A DNA stretch of 64,000 nucleotides. Origin: Cyclobacteriaceae bacterium (lineage in GTDB: Bacteria > Bacteroidota > Bacteroidia > Cytophagales > Cyclobacteriaceae). The DNA is taken from assembly GCA_019694875.1 (NCBI GenBank), contig JAIBBC010000002.1, forward strand, positions 1,116,001 through 1,180,000, given 5' to 3'. The notes beneath the pieces are model-generated. The model was not told where the DNA came from. It did not search any database and worked only from the letters and a program-made list of their open reading frames with translations. Made by a program: the position numbers and the translations under genes. Position 1 is the first letter of the stretch; each line of letters starts with the position of its first letter. Positions 51,025 through 59,889 of this stretch are shown one piece after another.

Positions 51025-53934
51025 ATGACTCCGGCCAGGATCGTTTTTCTCGTCCTCTTGCTGAATTTTTTCTGGAAATCTTATGCTCAGTCGAATCTGG
51101 CGGGTGTTCCGTTCGTTCGGAACTTCTCCACACAAGACTACGGTGCCGGTATTCAGAACTGGGATATCGTGCAAGACAAACGCGGGCTCATCTACATCGC
51201 CAACAACTTTGGGTTGCTCGAATTTGACGGAAACCGCTGGCAGATTTACCGGGTAAAGAACGGATCCAAAATGCGCAGTGTGGCTGTTGATGATTCCGGG
51301 AAAATCTTTGTCGGCTGTCAGGGAGATTTTGGATACTTCTTTCCAAACAACCAGGGCCAGCTTCAGTATACTTCCCTGGCCGACAGCCTCCCGGACCAGT
51401 ACCGGAATTTTGATGAGACATGGAATGTGTTTATCGATGAAGGTCAGGTGTACTTCTGTACGTTCTCGAATATTTTCATTTACGATCACGGTAAGTTCAA
51501 TGTGGTTAAACCTGCTCATGCACTTGAGCTTTCATTTTTTGTAAACCGTGAATTGTACGTGGATGAGCGCGAACGGGGTATCACACAATTAAGCGGTGAA
51601 AACCTGACGCCCATCGAAGGCAACGAATTCTTCAAGAACAAAGGCATCTCGTCAATCCTCCCGTATTCTGCCAACCGAATGATCATCAGCACCTTTCAGC
51701 AAGGGGTGTTTGAGTTCAACAATGGGATGATCAAACCATGGCGCCCCGACTTACAAGCATATTTCAAAGAAGCCATTGTAAACATCATGGTGAGGCTGAA
51801 GAACGGCAACTTTGCCGTGGGCACACAGAATCACGGACTGTTGATTATCAATGACGAAGGGGATGTACTGGTGCAACTTACAGCCGGCAAGGGCCTGCAG
51901 AACCGAACCGTGCTAAGTGTGTTTGAAGATGACCTTCAAAATCTTTGGGTTGGGCAGAATAATGGCCTCGCTTACGTTGAACTTGGTTCACCTTTTACCT
52001 TCATCAACGAACAAATGGGCCTGCCGGGAACCGGCTATTGCGCATACCTGGATGATCACAAGCTTTACCTGGGAACCAACACGGGCCTGTATGTTAAAGA
52101 TCCTTCTGTTAAAGGTAGTTCCTTCAAATTAGTCGAGAACAGCCGGGGGCAGGTGTATCACATCGGCCGGTATGGAAATGATTTGTTGATGGGCCATCAT
52201 AATGGTGCCTTTAGAATCGATGGCGACAAGAGTACACTCATTTCTTCAGAACCCGGTGCCTGGATATTTCTGCAACTTCGGCAAAACCCGAATCTTTTGG
52301 TGGAAGGTTCATACAATGGTCTTCAACTTTTGCAAAAGAAGGCAGATGATCACTGGGTGGCGAAAACCCGTCTGGATGGCTTTCGCGAATCATCGCGTGT
52401 GATGGAGCAGGATCGTGATGGTGTATTGTGGATTACCCACGGGTACAAAGGGGTGTATAAGGTTGTGTTTAATGATTCCGCTAATCGCATCCAATCCATT
52501 GACTTTTACGGAGCAGAAAAAGGATTCCCGTCAAACGTGCTGATTAACGTGTTCAATATCCGCAATGAACTTGTTTTTACGTCCGAGAACGGAGTGTATA
52601 AGTATGATAAGCAAACGGATCGCTTTGTGCGGGAACCGTTCTTTACCAATCTGTTAGGCGAATACGCGCAACTCTGGCATCTCCGCGAAGACGCGTTCGG
52701 CAACATTTATTTTACCGGCCAGAACCAGATCGGTGTGCTCCGGAAGAATACAATCGGAACCTACTCGCTGGAGGCTAACACGTTTAATAAGATTCGTGGA
52801 TTTTTGAATGACGATCTTGAAAACATGACCATCCTTGAGAACAACGAGGTTATGTTCGGAGCAAAGGAGGGTTTTGTTCATTACAATCCCAATACCCGGC
52901 TGTCGTCAGAGTCAAGATTTAAAACACATATCCGGAGATTTTCTACAACCATAGCCGGTGATTCACTTTTGTTTTACGGAAATCATGTTGATAAAAATCA
53001 GATCACGGAAAGTCAGGCGGCAAGTGATGTCATCTCACTTCCATATAAAGCTAATTCAGTGAACTTCTCGTTCGCTGCCACGTCTTTCGAAGGCAATGGC
53101 GAAGTTATGCACCAGTATTATCTTGAGAAGTTCGAGAAAACATGGTCGGAGTGGACCACCAAAACGCAAAAAGAATATACGAACCTGCGCGAAGGCCAAT
53201 ATACCTTTCATGTGCGCTCCCGGAATGTGTATGGTGAAATCAGTAAAGAAATTACCTATCAATTTATCATATCGCCTCCCTGGTACCGGACGGTTTGGGC
53301 GTACCTGATTTACGCCATTACCGTGATCGGATTGTTGTATACGGGATTCGGCCTGCTCGACCGGAAACACAAACATGAGAAGCGGTTGATGAATATTCAA
53401 CAGCAGAAGGAACTGATCCGAAGAGATAATGAAATGGAATTGCTGGCACAAAAAACACAGGAAGAAATCACGCGATTGAAAAACGAAAAGCTGGAAGCCG
53501 AGCTGATGCACATGAACAAAGAATTAGGAACGTCAACTGTTCTTATTCTGAATAAAAACGAATTCATCACCGGGGTAAAAGATCATCTGAAAAGCATTTC
53601 GAAAAAGAGCTCACAGGACGTGTCAAAAGAGCTTACGCAAATTGTTCACGACATTGAGGGAAACTTGTCGTCCGATCAGGACTGGGAACATTTCCAACAG
53701 CACTTCGATAACGTTCATGGTGATTTCTCCAGGCGGTTCCGGGCAGCGTATCCAACACTTAGTCCGCAAGACATGAAATTGAGCGCATACCTGCGCATGA
53801 ACCTTTCTACCAAAGAAATCGCGAACCTGTTGAATATCTCAGTCAGGGGAGTAGAGATCAGTCGTTACCGGCTTCGTAAAAAGTTAAAGCTCGACCGGAA
53901 GCTTAACTTACAGGAATTCATTTTGGGTTTTTGA
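51025..53934 (+). CDS. Y_Y_Y/Reg_prop sensor with C-terminal LuxR-type HTH
   Basis: The 969-residue single-chain sensor-regulator: signal peptide, periplasmic Reg_prop propeller (NWDIVQDKRGLIYIANNFGLLEFDG, DLQNLWVGQNNGLAYVE), a Y_Y_Y domain (FEKTWSEWTTKTQKEYTNLREGQYTFHVRSRN), one membrane helix (VWAYLIYAITVIGLLYTGFG), a coiled coil, and a cytosolic HTH (SPQDMKLSAYLRMNLSTKEIANLLNISVRGVEISRYRLRKKL). Unlike hybrid two-component systems it has no kinase or receiver domain. It diverges from susC and probably activates the glucan locus on sensing oligosaccharide. Confidence 0.9.
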   Translation: MTPARIVFLVLLLNFFWKSYAQSNLAGVPFVRNFSTQDYGAGIQNWDIVQDKRGLIYIANNFGLLEFDGNRWQIYRVKNGSKMRSVAVDDSGKIFVGCQGDFGYFFPNNQGQLQYTSLADSLPDQYRNFDETWNVFIDEGQVYFCTFSNIFIYDHGKFNVVKPAHALELSFFVNRELYVDERERGITQLSGENLTPIEGNEFFKNKGISSILPYSANRMIISTFQQGVFEFNNGMIKPWRPDLQAYFKEAIVNIMVRLKNGNFAVGTQNHGLLIINDEGDVLVQLTAGKGLQNRTVLSVFEDDLQNLWVGQNNGLAYVELGSPFTFINEQMGLPGTGYCAYLDDHKLYLGTNTGLYVKDPSVKGSSFKLVENSRGQVYHIGRYGNDLLMGHHNGAFRIDGDKSTLISSEPGAWIFLQLRQNPNLLVEGSYNGLQLLQKKADDHWVAKTRLDGFRESSRVMEQDRDGVLWITHGYKGVYKVVFNDSANRIQSIDFYGAEKGFPSNVLINVFNIRNELVFTSENGVYKYDKQTDRFVREPFFTNLLGEYAQLWHLREDAFGNIYFTGQNQIGVLRKNTIGTYSLEANTFNKIRGFLNDDLENMTILENNEVMFGAKEGFVHYNPNTRLSSESRFKTHIRRFSTTIAGDSLLFYGNHVDKNQITESQAASDVISLPYKANSVNFSFAATSFEGNGEVMHQYYLEKFEKTWSEWTTKTQKEYTNLREGQYTFHVRSRNVYGEISKEITYQFIISPPWYRTVWAYLIYAITVIGLLYTGFGLLDRKHKHEKRLMNIQQQKELIRRDNEMELLAQKTQEEITRLKNEKLEAELMHMNKELGTSTVLILNKNEFITGVKDHLKSISKKSSQDVSKELTQIVHDIEGNLSSDQDWEHFQQHFDNVHGDFSRRFRAAYPTLSPQDMKLSAYLRMNLSTKEIANLLNISVRGVEISRYRLRKKLKLDRKLNLQEFILGF

Positions 53935-54008
53935 TTAAATACGTGAGATCATTTATTTTAATAAAAGAACTTTGCTATAATTTACTTTACTGATTTTCAA
54001 CTTGATAA

Positions 54009-54182
54009 CAAATAATTTTAAATCGCAGAGGTCAGGGCATTGATAACCCCGAACAGGCTCAGGCAATTTTGGAATTAAATGTTAAAGTTGTAAAAGAAGT
54101 TGTTAATGTGGTTGATGAGAATCTGAGAAAGAAAAAGTCCAATGGACAAACAAACCCTGCACCGCAGGAAAATGCATATTGA
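54009..54182 (+). pseudogene. 3' remnant of an unidentified gene
   Basis: An open frame of 57 codons without any start codon, with coding-like sequence ending QAILELNVKVVKEVVNVVD, a KKK stretch and GQTNPAPQENAY. It stops 3 bp before the next gene. It looks like the C-terminus of a protein whose 5' part was lost. Parent family not recognised. Confidence 0.4.
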
Positions 54183-54185
54183 ATT

Positions 54186-54782
54186 ATGAAACAACTTATC
54201 TTTTATCTTGGGGTACTTATCTCAGTAAGTATCTTGGTGGGCTTTGTATGTTTTTTTTCTCTTAACCCAAGCGTATTTAAAGAAATTAACAATCTACCTG
54301 TCGGGGTGTACAATGTTGATCAAATAGAGCTTAGCATCATCCCTAAATGCATTTATTTGATAACAGGTTTTTTAACGATAATATATGCGAGCCTGGCATT
54401 GGTTCAGTATCGACATATTTTATTGAAACTAGGTGCACTAGCCATCCTTGTGACAGGATTGATTTGGATGAGCTTTGGGCTTATATCGGTTGATCCTAAT
54501 TCTGAATCTGATTATGGTAGCGTGATTTTAAGATCATACTTAATTGTACTTTTCATCTTAACGGCCAAAATAATTTTATTGGTTCACGTTTATAATATTG
54601 GTAGAGGCTTAATATACAAGACTCTTACAGCTATTTTAATAGGAATTGATTTTCTTTTTTTGTTTATAACAATGTTTAGTCCGTCCATAAGTTGGACATT
54701 CATTAATATCATTCTTTTGATATATTTTTTCTGGCTTGCTTTTGAGGGTTACTTTTTATCGAAACCGTTAACTGGCACGTAA
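54186..54782 (+). CDS. Multi-pass membrane protein of unknown function
   Basis: The 198-residue protein has five or six membrane helices (LIFYLGVLISVSILVGFVCFF, YLITGFLTIIYASLALVQY, LGALAILVTGLIWMSFGLI, YLIVLFILTAKIILLVHVY, LTAILIGIDFLFLFITMF, FINIILLIYFFWLAF). No motif suggests a function. The gene is markedly AT-rich compared with the sugar-use locus next door, consistent with acquired DNA. It stands right behind the gene remnant. Confidence 0.55.
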   Translation: MKQLIFYLGVLISVSILVGFVCFFSLNPSVFKEINNLPVGVYNVDQIELSIIPKCIYLITGFLTIIYASLALVQYRHILLKLGALAILVTGLIWMSFGLISVDPNSESDYGSVILRSYLIVLFILTAKIILLVHVYNIGRGLIYKTLTAILIGIDFLFLFITMFSPSISWTFINIILLIYFFWLAFEGYFLSKPLTGT

Positions 54783-54793
54783 AAAGGAGAGCG

Positions 54794-54976
54794 TTATAGA
54801 ATCGCCTTAAAAAACAAATAGAAACCAACTAGGATACAGAATACTCCTGTGAGTAAGGAGGATATTTTTGTTAGGTATTGATCTTTTTTATACGATTCAA
54901 TATTGCGATGAAGCAGCAATGCGATTAATCCAATTAAGAGTAGTATAAGAGAGTAAAGTAGCTCGTCTCCAATCAT
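54794..54976 (-). CDS. Small two-helix membrane protein
   Basis: About 60 residues from ATG at 54976. Two hydrophobic helices (LLYSLILLLIGLIALLL and ISSLLTGVFCILVGFYLFF) around a short basic loop. The frame continues 15 codons upstream but through the tail of another, degraded gene, so the internal ATG is preferred. It begins 10 bp after that remnant's stop, suggesting the two were once an operon. No function known. Confidence 0.5.
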   Translation of the reverse strand: MIGDELLYSLILLLIGLIALLLHRNIESYKKDQYLTKISSLLTGVFCILVGFYLFFKAIL

Positions 54977-54986
54977 ACACCTAACT

Positions 54987-55131
54987 TTACTTTGCGTACG
55001 CTTTTTTAGTTTTAAAGTCACAGAGTGCCATATCGATCATGTTATGAACAAACGTTTTGTTCTCGTCAGATAGGCTGTAGTATATCTTCCTGTTAATACA
55101 CAATAAAATTGTCAATTTCTTCTCTGATTTT
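54987..55131 (-). pseudogene. C-terminal remnant resembling a winged-helix regulator
   Basis: On the minus strand, NRKIYYSLSDENKTFVHNMID followed by MALCDFKTKKAYAK and a stop looks like the wing and dimerisation helix of an ArsR/MarR-type regulator. Upstream, EEIDNFIV sits in a different frame, one base off, and no helix-turn-helix is left. The gap from here to 55411 shows no other convincing gene. Confidence 0.3.
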
Positions 55132-55411
55132 TAGGTATAAGGTATGCCAAAGTTATATTTGTTTTTTACAAAGGCCAACTTCCCTGGGTATTGTTGTGAA
55201 GAATCAAGAACACAGCGAATTCTTATACTTCGATGAAGCGGTAAAGATCAATTCCATGTTATTCGATCATACCAACAGCAGCACAACTAATTATGCCAAA
55301 CGATTAACCGCTTTGCTACAGATGGTGCGGATTCGCCAAATCTTTAATTGTAATTCCGGTTGATACGTTAACTTTTCAGTATTTGCAAAGTGCCCCCATA
55401 CGAACAACAGG

Positions 55412-55560
55412 CTCCTGTAACTTTATAACGCCCTTCCGCATAACCAATTCGGACATCAGCGAGAGAAATTCAAGCAATCAGGAAGGTTCAGAACTCACGA
55501 CTCAAAGTATAAAACTCGCGACCCGATGCGTATGACTCGGGATCACGCGGAGAAATTCAG
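55412..55560. repeat. Dispersed element, copy A: conserved head plus a few degenerate units
   Basis: The first 69 bp (CTCCTGTAACTTTATAAC ... GAGAGAAATTCAAGCA, 55412-55480) match 59342-59410 at 59 of 69 positions without gaps. Then follow a few degenerate units with AAAACTCGCGAC and GACTCAAAGTAT words, shared with the long array at 59.5 kb. It lies in a gap of about 630 bp between small genes; the rest of the gap shows nothing clear. Confidence 0.75.
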
Positions 55561-55590
55561 CGTTGCACCTGTTGGTTAGTTACGCTGAAG

Positions 55591-55624
55591 AAAAAAAGGA
55601 AATCGAAATGACTTCCTCTTTTTA
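55591..55624 (-). terminator. Rho-independent terminator after the 55652 gene
   Basis: On the minus strand GAGGAAGTC, a 5-nt loop ATTTC and GATTTCCTT pair over about 9-12 bp (two G-U), followed by a run of seven T. It lies about 30 bp after the stop of the secreted protein gene. Confidence 0.65.
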
Positions 55625-55651
55625 CACGTACCGACAAATAACTACTGATCA

Positions 55652-56287
55652 CTACCGCTCAAAAATCAATACTCTAACGGCTCCCCAGGGATGATTCACA
55701 TCACTTTTTTCAGCTGTCAGGTTGATTTGTAGTTCAGATCCATTATCGTATTTAGAGTACGAAGCCGAGCCGGTAGCAGAGCGGCCGGTGGCCATCGCCA
55801 GGGCGTTAGCTCTTGACTGGGCTTCATAGCGTGCCTGATTTCGCGCATTGCTTTTCTCAACCATGTTCATGATGTCGTCTACTTTGAACTCCAGTGCCTG
55901 ATATTTATCAGAAACGGAAATCGGATTGCTGATAATCCATTTCTTCTGCTTAAAGCCTTTCCCCTCCGAAACAATTTTGCGCTGACTCTTGTCTGCAGTT
56001 TCCCATTCCATCGAGTTACCTTTTATCGAAAATGTAACAGCTTTCGAACTGTAGGTGTCAGCGATCACATACACCACGTATTTACCTTTTGGCAGATAGA
56101 ATTCAGTCGATGCCGTAGCGGATGCGCTGTCGAGATAAAGCGTTTCCTCCAGAACTTTATTCTTTGGTTTGTACATCTTGTTGACTTCGTCAGCCTGAGC
56201 TTGAAATGGATCACTCTGCGCTACAACGGCTGATGCCAGAAATAGCAATCCGGCCATGAGCCTGAATCCGGTGCTTAATGTTTTCAT
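55652..56287 (-). CDS. Secreted protein of unknown function
   Basis: The 211-residue protein has a signal peptide (ending ASAVVAQ). The middle (TEFYLPKGKYVVYVIADTYSSKAVTFSIKGNSMEW) is beta-sandwich-like, followed by a helical Ala/Arg-rich stretch (NARNQARYEAQSRANALAMATGRS) and a closing beta region. I do not recognise the family. It lies after the NarL-type response regulator on the same strand, about 110 bp away, and has its own terminator. Confidence 0.65.
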   Translation of the reverse strand: MKTLSTGFRLMAGLLFLASAVVAQSDPFQAQADEVNKMYKPKNKVLEETLYLDSASATASTEFYLPKGKYVVYVIADTYSSKAVTFSIKGNSMEWETADKSQRKIVSEGKGFKQKKWIISNPISVSDKYQALEFKVDDIMNMVEKSNARNQARYEAQSRANALAMATGRSATGSASYSKYDNGSELQINLTAEKSDVNHPWGAVRVLIFER

Positions 56288-56395
56288 CGTAAAAATCTGG
56301 TTGGTTCGTACGGTAAAATTGACCGTATCCCTGAGGAGTTGAAATACCCTCTGTGTGGCATTTTAGGCAGTTCTTTCGCTTCAGCGATAAAATCG

Positions 56396-57061
56396 CTAAA
56401 TCCATTTGTTCTTCAGACTAATCTGAAGCGCTTCCACTTTGCTGCTTACATGCAGTTTGCGATAGATGTTCTTCATATGCTGCCGAACCGTGTGCTTGCT
56501 TAAGAACAACTGCTCTGCAATTTGGGTGTACTCTTTTCCTTCCATACTGCACTTCAATACTTCCTTCTCCCGCTCCGACAACGGTTCAAACACGGGTTCC
56601 GTCTGCTGTTTTCCGGTAATGGCACTTTCCGGCATTGATGTAAGCCATTTCCACGCTTTTCTTGCGATACCCGGGCTCATGGGAGCTCCAGCGTCTTCGT
56701 GAACCTGGTGTATTGCGTCTATAATGTTTTGAGCCGTTGCCTCCTTTAACAAGTAGCCATGCGCGCCAGCTTTGATGGCGTTGAAAATGCGCTCGTCATC
56801 GTCAAAAACGGTAAGCATTACAAATTTAACCGTAGGATAAACGGGAGCAGCCAATCGTATGGTTTCAATACCGTTAAGCTCGTTCATCTCAATATCCATC
56901 AACACGACATCGGGTTTAACAGTATCCGTTTTCATCAGTTGCAAAAACTCATTTCCGTCACCGGCTTCAAGAACAACAGCAATATTGTTCTCAACGGAAG
57001 CAAGTTTTTCCCTGAGGGAAGTTCGTAAGTATGCCTTATCATCTACAATTCCGATTAACAT
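56396..57061 (-). CDS. NarL/FixJ family response regulator
   Basis: The 221-residue protein has a receiver domain (IGIVDDKAYLRTSLREKL, phosphoacceptor Asp56 in VVLMDIEMNELNG, conserved Lys in LLKEA) and a LuxR-type HTH (LSEREKEVLKCSMEGKEYTQIAEQLFLSKHTVRQHMKNIYRKL). It lies 58 bp after the TPR histidine kinase gene, its obvious partner. Targets unknown; the secreted protein gene downstream is one candidate. Confidence 0.92.
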   Translation of the reverse strand: MLIGIVDDKAYLRTSLREKLASVENNIAVVLEAGDGNEFLQLMKTDTVKPDVVLMDIEMNELNGIETIRLAAPVYPTVKFVMLTVFDDDERIFNAIKAGAHGYLLKEATAQNIIDAIHQVHEDAGAPMSPGIARKAWKWLTSMPESAITGKQQTEPVFEPLSEREKEVLKCSMEGKEYTQIAEQLFLSKHTVRQHMKNIYRKLHVSSKVEALQISLKNKWI

Positions 57062-57119
57062 AATGCAAATCTATTTTTGCATAAGCAGTGAACAATACCC
57101 CGCATGCGGCATTTCTCGT

Positions 57120-58826
57120 TCAAAGGGATACCGTTACGGTTGTACCTTTATTGTATTCCGTTTCAAGTTTGAGTGTGATATTCGCCTGCAATGCCCGTTC
57201 CTGCATATTGTGCAATCCATAGTGTTCTCCTGTCGCAAGCCCTGTGCGGTCGAAACCCTTCCCGGTGTCCGAAATAGCAATGGTAAACCCATTCTCAGTT
57301 GAACTTCCCCGAAGGTGTAATATAGAGCTGCCTGAATATTTACAGGAATTTGTAATTGCTTCTTGGCAAATTCTAAATAACTGAAGCGCCTCGTTTGTAC
57401 CGATTGTTTTGTCGTGCGTAAAGTTTTCCTGAACTGCAAGACTAATCCCGCTATACGATTGCAGATAGCGCCTGGCATAATCCACCAATTTGTCGAAAAA
57501 ATCCTGGGCAGTCACCTGTTCCTTGTTCAGAACCCAGATCGTCTCCCGTAAAATCTGAAGCAACTGACGGGAGCTGTCTTTCACTTTTTCCATACCGGCT
57601 TCAATCTGATTTTGCCTTTTATAGTTTGTATCAAGCGTTTCGATATGATTGCTCAAGAGGGCCATTTGCGAACCGAGATTATCGTGCAAGTCACGGCTCA
57701 AGCGTTCCTTTTCAGACTGGATTTGTTGCTGAATCTGCAATTTCTGACGCGAACTCTTTCGCTGATAGAAGGCATAAAAAGCAAGCCCGGCAATAATTAG
57801 AATTCCAATCAGTAGTTGGGTGTAAACCTGTTTTTCTTTATTGGCTTTGATGATGGCGAGTTTCTTTTCATGCTCAACTTCTGCGTTTTTAAACTTGGCC
57901 TCAGCTTCAGTTATTTTAGTATGCAAATCGTTGTTAAAACGTAACGTATTCACATTGGCTTCCTCAACCTTAAAATCGTAAGCTTCTTTGTATCGCCCGG
58001 CCGTGTATAAGTTTTTAGCGTGGAAGAAGTAGGAGGTAGGCAAAAGATCAAGCATTTTTACCCGCTTTGCGATTTCGACCGCCTCTGAGCTTACGGTGAT
58101 AGCCTGATCAAATTTCTTTCGTTTCGTCAGAACATCCGAATAGAACATCAGTGATTCGGCCAGTCTCATGGTGTCGTTCATTAACCGGCTCTTTGCAATT
58201 ACATCAAGGTACAGGGCTTCTGCTTTGTCTAATTGGTTAGAGCGTTCATACAGTGTAGCAAGCAACCGATTGTGCTGATTGTAGAGCGTGGTACCCTCTA
58301 ATTGGTTCTGTCTCGCCAGCTGAAGTGATTTGAGCAGGTATTGCTCAGCTTCTGCCAGGTGTATCCCGGAGTCGATCGCAACTGCCGCTAAATTGTGGTA
58401 GCACTGCTCTAACAGCAGTGTATGATCGTTTACTTCCGCGATTGTAATGGTCTTTCGCCAATACTCCTGTGCTTTTGCTTTGTCGCGAATAGAATAATAC
58501 GTGTTACCGATAAGTTTGTAGAAGCTGGCTTCCTCAAGTGTATTTCCCTGTCGGTGCGCAGCAGTAATTTGACGTTGGCAAAAATTAATGCATGAATCCC
58601 ATTGCTGGAGTTCTATGTACTTGTTAACAAGAATTGTTTTAACAGCGATGCGATCCGGTGTTGATAGACTGTTACCGGTTACTGCGAGAATTTTCTGTAC
58701 TTCGTTGATGACACTCTGATGATCATTTCTGGATTCAAACCGGCCGATAACCTGTTTAATAGAATCTGTTTGGGCATGGCCAACTAGGGCGCAAGCCATT
58801 AGAATAGAAAGCCAAATCAATCTCAT
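57120..58826 (-). CDS. TPR-containing NarL-type sensor histidine kinase
   Basis: The 568-residue kinase: signal peptide (ending VGHAQ), periplasmic TPR repeats (about residues 20-300), one membrane helix (QLLIGILIIAGLAFYAFY), a coiled coil, then a HisKA_3 dimerisation domain (ERLSRDLHDNLGSQMALLSNHIETL, with the phosphoacceptor His) and a HATPase domain (NEALQLFRICQEAITNSCKYSGSS...ISDTGKGFD...GLHNMQERA). TPR-fused NarL-type kinases are frequent in Bacteroidetes. It signals to the response regulator just downstream. Confidence 0.92.
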   Translation of the reverse strand: MRLIWLSILMACALVGHAQTDSIKQVIGRFESRNDHQSVINEVQKILAVTGNSLSTPDRIAVKTILVNKYIELQQWDSCINFCQRQITAAHRQGNTLEEASFYKLIGNTYYSIRDKAKAQEYWRKTITIAEVNDHTLLLEQCYHNLAAVAIDSGIHLAEAEQYLLKSLQLARQNQLEGTTLYNQHNRLLATLYERSNQLDKAEALYLDVIAKSRLMNDTMRLAESLMFYSDVLTKRKKFDQAITVSSEAVEIAKRVKMLDLLPTSYFFHAKNLYTAGRYKEAYDFKVEEANVNTLRFNNDLHTKITEAEAKFKNAEVEHEKKLAIIKANKEKQVYTQLLIGILIIAGLAFYAFYQRKSSRQKLQIQQQIQSEKERLSRDLHDNLGSQMALLSNHIETLDTNYKRQNQIEAGMEKVKDSSRQLLQILRETIWVLNKEQVTAQDFFDKLVDYARRYLQSYSGISLAVQENFTHDKTIGTNEALQLFRICQEAITNSCKYSGSSILHLRGSSTENGFTIAISDTGKGFDRTGLATGEHYGLHNMQERALQANITLKLETEYNKGTTVTVSL

Positions 58827-58956
58827 ACTGCGGAAGGCCTGGAGGAAACCTTCGAAGATTAAAGATAATGAACATGATAATTTGTTCCATGCCTGAAAAT
58901 GACCTGCCGGATTTAATTTAATTCAGTTCTAAGTGGATATTGCAGAATTTCCGGAT

Positions 58957-59015
58957 TCAACCCTGTTGTTCCGAAACAGGCATTGTAAAATAGAAGGTCG
59001 AGCCTTTTCCCAATG
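58957..59015 (-). pseudogene. Fragment of a histidine kinase C-terminus
   Basis: Reads SLGKGSTFYFTMPVSEQQG followed by stop, the last residues of a HATPase domain. Twenty-six consecutive bases (58985-59010) are identical to the end of the kinase gene at 60784-60809. Nothing upstream continues the domain, so this is a relic of a duplicated or rearranged kinase gene. Confidence 0.6.
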
Positions 59016-59040
59016 ATCTGCCTCAAGTTTAGCGCAGCGC

Positions 59041-59058
59041 CTGCCTGCCGGTAGGCAG
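59041..59058. repeat. CTGCCTGCCGGTAGGCAG palindrome
   Basis: An 18-bp near-perfect palindrome (8 of 9 pairs) centred on CCGG in the gap of about 1060 bp between two genes. Sequences of this kind occur repeatedly between Cytophagales genes. The rest of the gap up to 59340 contains GCTACAAGCTG-type words but no gene. Confidence 0.5.
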
Positions 59059-59341
59059 GTAACTTGTAGTGACTATGCGGTAAGTTTTTAGCTTAAAAAC
59101 CTTGTCGTGCTGGAATGTAAATAGCAACTCTGCTCATGAGCTGTAACCTTGCGGATATCTTCAGCTACAAGCTGAACATCATTTCAGCCACAAGCTACAA
59201 ACTTGCGGCAGGTTTGGGGTCTGAGTTTTCTTCTTTTGGGATGGTGTGGCTTGTAGCATCCATGTGATGAAAAGAAGCCCACCCGTGTTTGCTCTTCTGT
59301 TGCTAACGTGTAAAAACGAGTAAATTAAAGTATGAAACTGC

Positions 59342-59750
59342 CTCCTGTAACTTTATAACATCCCTCCGCATAGCGAATTGGGGCATCAGCGAGAGAAATT
59401 CAAGCACCCCGGAAGAGAATTTGAGCATCCGCAACTGGAAAACTCGCAGTGTTGCAGAGAAAACAGGCAGCTTGATGTGTATAACTTGCGACTGCACGGA
59501 GAAATCCCGCGATACGAAGTATGGAACTCGCGGTACGAAGTATGAATCTCAAGACTCAAAGTATAAAACTCGCGACTCGATGTGTATAACTCGCGACTCA
59601 ATGTGTATAACTCGCGACTGTAAGTATAAAACTCGCGATACGAAGTATGAAACCCGCGACTGCAAGTATAAAACTCACGACTGCACAGAGAAATCTCGCG
59701 ATACGAAGAATAAGACTCGCAATCTTACCGCCCAAAAAACGCAGGTCACT
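59342..59750. repeat. Dispersed element, copy B: conserved head plus 21-bp array
   Basis: The head (59342-59410) matches copy A. It is followed from about 59450 by some fourteen degenerate 21-bp units built on AACTCGCGAYnCGA, alternating between GATACGAAGTATGA, GACTCGATGTGTAT and GACTGYAAGTATAA versions. The array shares period and GCGATACGA core with the array at 21.2 kb. It keeps a frame open on the plus strand that I do not believe is a gene. Confidence 0.85.
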
Positions 59751-59889
59751 GCCGGTTATAACGTTCTGAACCAGAAATTCTCCAACCCGGTACTCTCATT
59801 TTACAGGGGTTGACAGATTTTAATGCATCCTCTGTTCGCTACCAGCTGCGCAAGAGATTAAGACCGGAACTCAACTGATCCGTGCGGGA

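Noticed and set aside
50992-51519. Minus-strand 175-codon frame opposite the regulator start
   Set aside because: Shadow of the Y_Y_Y regulator; no domain and no plausible start region.
55109-55363. 84-codon plus-strand frame (ends RLTALLQMVRIRQIFNCNSG)
   Set aside because: No recognisable family or start context, and it overlaps the winged-helix remnant; a decayed gene is possible but unsupported.
59421-59813. Plus-strand frame with YKTRDTKYETRD repeats
   Set aside because: Product of the 21-bp array of element copy B; composition is low-complexity and it carries on into unrelated sequence.
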